From assembly GCF_002980525.1 (NCBI RefSeq), contig NZ_PVBQ01000014.1, forward strand, positions 1-64,000: 64,000 nucleotides of DNA, given 5' to 3'. The notes below the pieces were generated by a model that did not search any database, was not told the DNA's origin, and saw nothing but the letters and a program-made list of their open reading frames with translations. A program made the position numbers and the translations under genes. Each line of letters begins with the position of its first letter. Within the stretch, counting starts at the first letter, position 1. Positions 60,613 through 64,000 of the stretch are shown one piece after another. The DNA comes from Sphingobacterium haloxyli (GTDB lineage Bacteria > Bacteroidota > Bacteroidia > Sphingobacteriales > Sphingobacteriaceae).

Positions 60613-61338
60613 TTACAATGTTGAAAATCTTGACTCTTCCATTTCCGTAAATGCCGCTACGGTGGAAAATACTATACTTTTCTCATTATTCTTTAGATTT
60701 GTAAAGGTGGTAGGAAGGAATAAGCCACCACCTATATCCTTGTAGCCGTTTACAAGATACGTGTGGCCTTCTTTATCGACAAATTGCTTAATCCATCCCG
60801 TTTCGCCATTAAACAATATCTCGCCTGATGCACCTCCCCTTAGTTGAAACGGCAGCGAATTTAGTTTTTCCGCATTAAAAATCGTAGTGGACGTCTTCCC
60901 TGTTTTTGTTTCGGGCTGCTCGATCAACACTGGCAGAAAAAGAAATGTATAATCCTTTTTGAACTGCTCGGTAACTCTGGTAAAATGCTCGCTCGTTTTA
61001 GAACCCGCCTGTGTTACTTCATTGCCATTGATAAAAAGCTTCGTTAGTTTACCTGTTTTAAAATTGAACAGGGATACAACGTTATTTCCGTCGTTAGTTT
61101 TGCCTTCGAACCGTGCTTGTCCTGACTTCGTATTGATGAGAAACCTCCGCGCATCTTGAAAGTATTTAGCGTCGTTTCCATTTGCCGTGAAGAGAATATA
61201 GTTTGTACTGTCCCACTTGTCCTTTCCACCGATTCCTTTCAATAATACTCTGCTCGCTTCCTGTTCCTCCTGTGCCCGTATAGGGGCATATGAAAAGGAA
61301 AGTACGCCGATAATGATTGCTATTAGGAATGTTCTCAT
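60613..61338 (-). CDS. Exported protein of unknown function
   Basis: A 241-residue protein with a signal peptide (MRTFLIAIIIGVLSFSYAPIRAQ). The ATG at 61338 is used; an in-frame start 13 codons upstream would overlap the end of ribH. The mature part is beta-rich with a recognisable N-terminal pattern (LLKGIGGKDKWDSTNYILFTA) seen in other exported Bacteroidota proteins of LolA/LolB-like appearance. A central YTFLFLPVLIEQPETKTG and a C-terminal GHTYLVNGYKDIGGGLFLPTTFTNLKNNEKS follow. The role is unknown. It lies 38 bases after ribH on the same strand. Confidence 0.8.
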   Translation of the reverse strand: MRTFLIAIIIGVLSFSYAPIRAQEEQEASRVLLKGIGGKDKWDSTNYILFTANGNDAKYFQDARRFLINTKSGQARFEGKTNDGNNVVSLFNFKTGKLTKLFINGNEVTQAGSKTSEHFTRVTEQFKKDYTFLFLPVLIEQPETKTGKTSTTIFNAEKLNSLPFQLRGGASGEILFNGETGWIKQFVDKEGHTYLVNGYKDIGGGLFLPTTFTNLKNNEKSIVFSTVAAFTEMEESRFSTL

Positions 61339-61376
61339 AGTTGACTCCTTCCTATTTAAGGATAACGTAACGAGCA

Positions 61377-61865
61377 CTAGTATTGTTTACTGATGAGTGC
61401 CATTTGGATTGCGGTAATGGCAGCTTCTTCTCCCTTGTTACCATGTTTTCCCCCAGCTCTATCCAAAGCCTGTTCTATATTGTCTGTCGTTAGTACGCCG
61501 AAAATAACCGGTTTATTATGTTTGATAGCAACGTTAGCGATACCGTTTCCCACAGCGTCGCATATAAAGTCGAAATGCCTCGTTTCACCTTGGATGACGC
61601 AACCAAGGCATATAATTGCATCAAACGATTTATTACGAAGTGCCATATCAGCTCCAGAAATCAATTCGTAACTACCGGGAACGTGGATAATATCGATATC
61701 ATTTTCTAGAGTCCCATGTTGCTGTAAGCTTTGCAGAGCACCACCTAACAAGGCTCCCGTAACTTGGGCATTCCATTGGGAAACGACGACTGCGAATTTT
61801 AGACCCTTCGCGTTGCCAACTTCTATATGTGAGAAGTCTGACAAATTCTTCATGCTACTAGACAT
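61377..61865 (-). CDS. ribH: 6,7-dimethyl-8-ribityllumazine synthase
   Basis: The penultimate step of riboflavin synthesis, joining the pyrimidine intermediate with 3,4-dihydroxy-2-butanone-4-phosphate. The 162-residue protein (from the ATG at 61865) shows FAVVVSQWNAQVTGALLGGALQSL, IIHVPGSYELISGADMAL, CLGCVIQGETRHFDFIC (with the catalytic His) and PVIFGVLTTDNIEQALDRAGGKHGNKG. A -7 box (TATCTTTG, minus strand, 61877-61870) lies only four bases before this ATG. The next Met (61853) would give a short leader instead. An in-frame upstream extension is not family-like. Confidence 0.95.
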   Translation of the reverse strand: MSSSMKNLSDFSHIEVGNAKGLKFAVVVSQWNAQVTGALLGGALQSLQQHGTLENDIDIIHVPGSYELISGADMALRNKSFDAIICLGCVIQGETRHFDFICDAVGNGIANVAIKHNKPVIFGVLTTDNIEQALDRAGGKHGNKGEEAAITAIQMALISKQY

Positions 61866-61964
61866 GGGGCAAAGATAAATAAAACCTTCATGAATCCCTA
61901 ATTCGCCGACGGATAGAAAAAGCGCACGATGTTGTTGATGACCATTGAAAACAAACTCGTTCAC

Positions 61965-61994
61965 AAAAAAAGCTGCTTACAAAAAATAAGCAGC
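61965..61994 (-). terminator. Intrinsic terminator of the TPR-protein gene
   Basis: On the minus strand GCTGCTTA pairs with TAAGCAGC around a seven-base loop, followed by seven T, 25 bases after the stop codon. Confidence 0.85.
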
Positions 61995-62018
61995 CTGTAT
62001 CCCCTAGTGAGCGATTTT

Positions 62019-62687
62019 TTATTGTTTTGCTTGAGCACGTGCTATAAGGCCATCGATCATGTTCGCTTCAGGACTATTTGGATAGTCGGATTTGATGGAT
62101 TGATAAGCCTGTTCCGCATTTTTGAAATCCTCTAATGCTTCGTATACTAGACCTAATTTTTTAAGGAATAGGGGTGTTGTATAGGTGTTTTTACTTTTTT
62201 GCGCCGCCTTTTTGTAGTGAGTGACCGCACTTTTATAATCTTTGGATTCTGAGTAAGCATCTCCGATTAATCCAGTAACCAACGGGTCTAAAATGTCGCT
62301 TCCCGTGTCCGAATATTTTTGTAGGTGTTTTATTGCCTCCTGAAAATTTCCTTGACGCAAATACAATCCACCCAGATAAGCATTTGCAATATTCGCTGAT
62401 TTCGTGTTGGAATATTCTTCTGCTATTTCCTTAAAACCTAAAAATGAACCGTCTCCTTCAATAGCTTTCGCTTGTAGAGAGTCAATTGCAGCATATTCTT
62501 CTGCTTTATATAGTTGGTTTGCTGCCTTTTCCGCGCGAGGGGCTAGGTATAGCCGCTGGTAACCTAAGTACAGTAAAATCAAAAGAATGATGCCTCCAAC
62601 AATGAAGGTGATACTTTTTTGATTATCCTGAAAAAATGAACCTGAAGGTTTTTTAGGTTCAGTTTGATTTACGTTTTTATTTGACAT
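62019..62687 (-). CDS. Membrane-anchored tetratricopeptide repeat protein
   Basis: A 222-residue protein with a cytoplasmic N-terminus, one membrane helix (about 25-43, ITFIVGGIILLILLYLGY) and a periplasmic helical region. Three TPR-like units are visible: IANAYLGGLYLRQGNFQEAIKHLQKY, PLVTGLIGDAYSESKDYKSAVTHYKKA and PLFLKKLGLVYEALEDFKNAEQAYQSI. The topology resembles the ancillary SecYEG translocon subunit YfgM, but this likeness is structural only. It is probably involved in envelope protein complexes. Confidence 0.87.
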   Translation of the reverse strand: MSNKNVNQTEPKKPSGSFFQDNQKSITFIVGGIILLILLYLGYQRLYLAPRAEKAANQLYKAEEYAAIDSLQAKAIEGDGSFLGFKEIAEEYSNTKSANIANAYLGGLYLRQGNFQEAIKHLQKYSDTGSDILDPLVTGLIGDAYSESKDYKSAVTHYKKAAQKSKNTYTTPLFLKKLGLVYEALEDFKNAEQAYQSIKSDYPNSPEANMIDGLIARAQAKQ

Positions 62688-62844
62688 TTGTTGTTATCGT
62701 ATAATAAATATGGAACGCAAAATTACACTTTTAAAATTTTATTGCAAGTTTTCTGGGGTATTTTACTCGTCTTTTATCGACAATAACGAATATTCACGTG
62801 GATCTATACTTTTCACGTGTAGATTTTAGTAAACGTTTTGTTTT

Positions 62845-64000
62845 CTATTCGTTGGTTTTAGAGGGAATACTATCATCTAGCTGCTCATAGATCGAGTTTT
62901 GGCTCTTGAATTCGGGAACAATAGCTTTCATCTGACGAACAACCTCCACATTATTGTCTGCTTTGGCGGTCTCAAAAAGACGATTAAGTTGTTCGCTGAC
63001 CAATGAAAGACTATTTTCTCGGACCTTTGCAATCATGATTTTTTGGTGATGAGTAGGAAGCGTGTTTTCTAGGTCGTTGAGCAATTCCTCGTACAATTTT
63101 TCACCCGGACGTAGTCCTGTGAATTTAATATCGATATCTTGGTAGGGAATAAAGCCTGAAAGTTTAATCATTTTTTCTGCGAGGTCAACGATCTTGACTG
63201 ATTTTCCCATATCAAATACAAAAATCTCCCCCCCATTACCCATGCATCCTGCTTCGATAACCAATTGACACGCTTCGGGAATGGTCATGAAATAGCGTGT
63301 GATCTCCGGGTGTGTAACTGTAAGTGGTCCCCCCTTTTCGATTTGTTCCCGAAAACGCGGAATAACGGAGCCATTTGACCCCAGAACATTCCCAAAGCGT
63401 GTGGTTATGAATCGAGTCTTTGCATTTGGACGACTCGTAGTCAAACTGTTGTTTAAGGACTGTACATACATTTCGGCGATACGCTTAGTCGCCCCCATCA
63501 CATTCGTGGGGTTGACAGCTTTATCAGTAGAAACAAAAACAAATTTCGATACGTCAAACTCGATCGCGAAGTTTGCTAAAGTAAATGTACCCAATACGTT
63601 CGTCCGTACACCCTCAATAGGATGGTTTTCCATCATGGGTACGTGCTTGTATGCTGCCGCATGATAAACATATTGAGGTTTAAAGGTCTCAAACAGTGTT
63701 CGCATCCGTCCCTCATTTTTCACGTCCGCAATGAAAGCTTGATAAGCCTGGCCTTTAAATCGCTCTTGTAGGTCTAAATGAAGGTTATGTAAAGGGGATT
63801 CTGCCTGATCACATAGGATAATAAGTTGCGGCTCGAAGTACCCCAATTGTTTAGCAATTTCACTTCCGATAGAACCTGCGGCGCCGGTCACCAAGATACG
63901 CTTTCCTCTTAGTTGTTCTGAAAGTGTCCCGTTGTTCAATTTTATAGGAGCCCGTTCCAATAAATCCTCGATCTTGACTTTGGTGATTTGTGTGGGCGAG
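62845..64000 (-). CDS. Nucleotide-sugar epimerase/dehydratase of the CapD/FlaA1 type, cut off by the window end
   Basis: The soluble SDR domain of a polysaccharide biosynthesis protein that typically converts UDP-GlcNAc-type sugars. The frame is open to the window edge; just before the visible part the reading ...KVKIEDLLERAPIKL continues the family pattern, so the 5' part (probably four membrane helices) lies outside. Seen here are the Rossmann motif ILVTGAAGSIGSEIAKQL, HAAAYKHVPMMENHP, the SDR catalytic region FVFVSTDKAVNPTNVMGATKRIAEMY, and FGNVLGSNGSVIPRFREQI. The active-site YxxxK is replaced by the MxxxK arrangement usual for this group. It is probably part of an exopolysaccharide or O-antigen locus. 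Confidence 0.93.
   Translation of the reverse strand, partial: SPTQITKVKIEDLLERAPIKLNNGTLSEQLRGKRILVTGAAGSIGSEIAKQLGYFEPQLIILCDQAESPLHNLHLDLQERFKGQAYQAFIADVKNEGRMRTLFETFKPQYVYHAAAYKHVPMMENHPIEGVRTNVLGTFTLANFAIEFDVSKFVFVSTDKAVNPTNVMGATKRIAEMYVQSLNNSLTTSRPNAKTRFITTRFGNVLGSNGSVIPRFREQIEKGGPLTVTHPEITRYFMTIPEACQLVIEAGCMGNGGEIFVFDMGKSVKIVDLAEKMIKLSGFIPYQDIDIKFTGLRPGEKLYEELLNDLENTLPTHHQKIMIAKVRENSLSLVSEQLNRLFETAKADNNVEVVRQMKAIVPEFKSQNSIYEQLDDSIPSKTNE

Noticed and set aside
1-64000. Phage, insertion sequences, integrases, CRISPR arrays and restriction or toxin-antitoxin systems
   Set aside because: No protein or repeat pattern of these kinds was seen anywhere in the window.

Overview
The window is chromosomal DNA of a member of the Bacteroidota, most likely a sphingobacterium (Sphingobacteriaceae: Sphingobacterium, Olivibacter or Parapedobacter-like). 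The evidence is the protein families (DUF3127, Bacteroidota-type YbeY, RlmL and LptE proteins, a TonB receptor with a carboxypeptidase-like N-terminal domain), promoters of the Bacteroidota type (TTG, 19-21 bases, TAnnTTTG), and the near absence of Shine-Dalgarno sequences. No phage, transposase, integrase or CRISPR array was seen. Apart from a possible foreign origin for one TonB receptor, it reads as vertically inherited core and near-core genome.

Layout. Bases 1-130 are the end of an rRNA operon (3' part of 5S rRNA and its terminator). 0.2-5.5 kb: dnaG, a glutaminyl cyclotransferase lipoprotein, def, ruvX (yqgF), ybeY and ndk. 5.6-11.6 kb: a MarR regulator followed by a fadN-fadA-fadE beta-oxidation operon closed by a terminator. 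11.6-18.5 kb: a TonB-dependent receptor, a phytoene-desaturase-like oxidoreductase, a YeiH-family transporter and an ECF sigma/anti-sigma pair. 18.9-31.9 kb: DUF3127, RlmL-like and RlmD-like RNA methyltransferases, an HD hydrolase, three exported phosphoesterase/glycosidase enzymes, an M23 peptidase, mutY, ssb, pheS, a TetR regulator and an OmpA lipoprotein. 32.0-39.0 kb: miaB, a sigma-54-type activator, lptE, a TPR protein and secG, then groES-groEL. 39.1-40.0 kb: a CD225-domain protein and a DUF2752 protein.

The most distinctive part is 40.2-49.7 kb. Seven tightly packed genes on one strand encode a receiver-PAS histidine kinase, a very large CHASE3-HAMP-GAF kinase with three receiver domains, a single receiver, a CheR methyltransferase, a receiver-less CheB methylesterase, another single receiver and an MscS-type mechanosensitive channel. 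No CheA, CheW or chemoreceptor is present. I propose that this is a non-chemotactic, methylation-tuned stress or osmotic phosphorelay, possibly with the kinase's Glu/Gln-rich coiled coil as the methyl acceptor. It is followed by stress-type genes: an acidic repeat protein and a universal stress protein that share a similar upstream region, a small membrane protein, a DUF4142 protein and a charged 78-residue protein. Next come a three-subunit transhydrogenase (pntAA-pntAB-pntB), a PutP-type Na+/proline symporter, an AGCS amino-acid symporter and a second universal stress protein. That content fits a stress, redox and osmolyte neighbourhood.

60.3-64 kb: a very long hairpin terminator, tRNA-Glu(UUC), an unknown exported protein, ribH, a membrane-anchored TPR protein and a CapD/FlaA1-type nucleotide-sugar epimerase/dehydratase that runs off the window.

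Several genes (pheS, ribH, mutY, the rlmD-like and rlmL-like genes, and the gene at 30266) have a -7 promoter box only 3-8 bases before the start codon, which suggests leaderless or nearly leaderless mRNAs.
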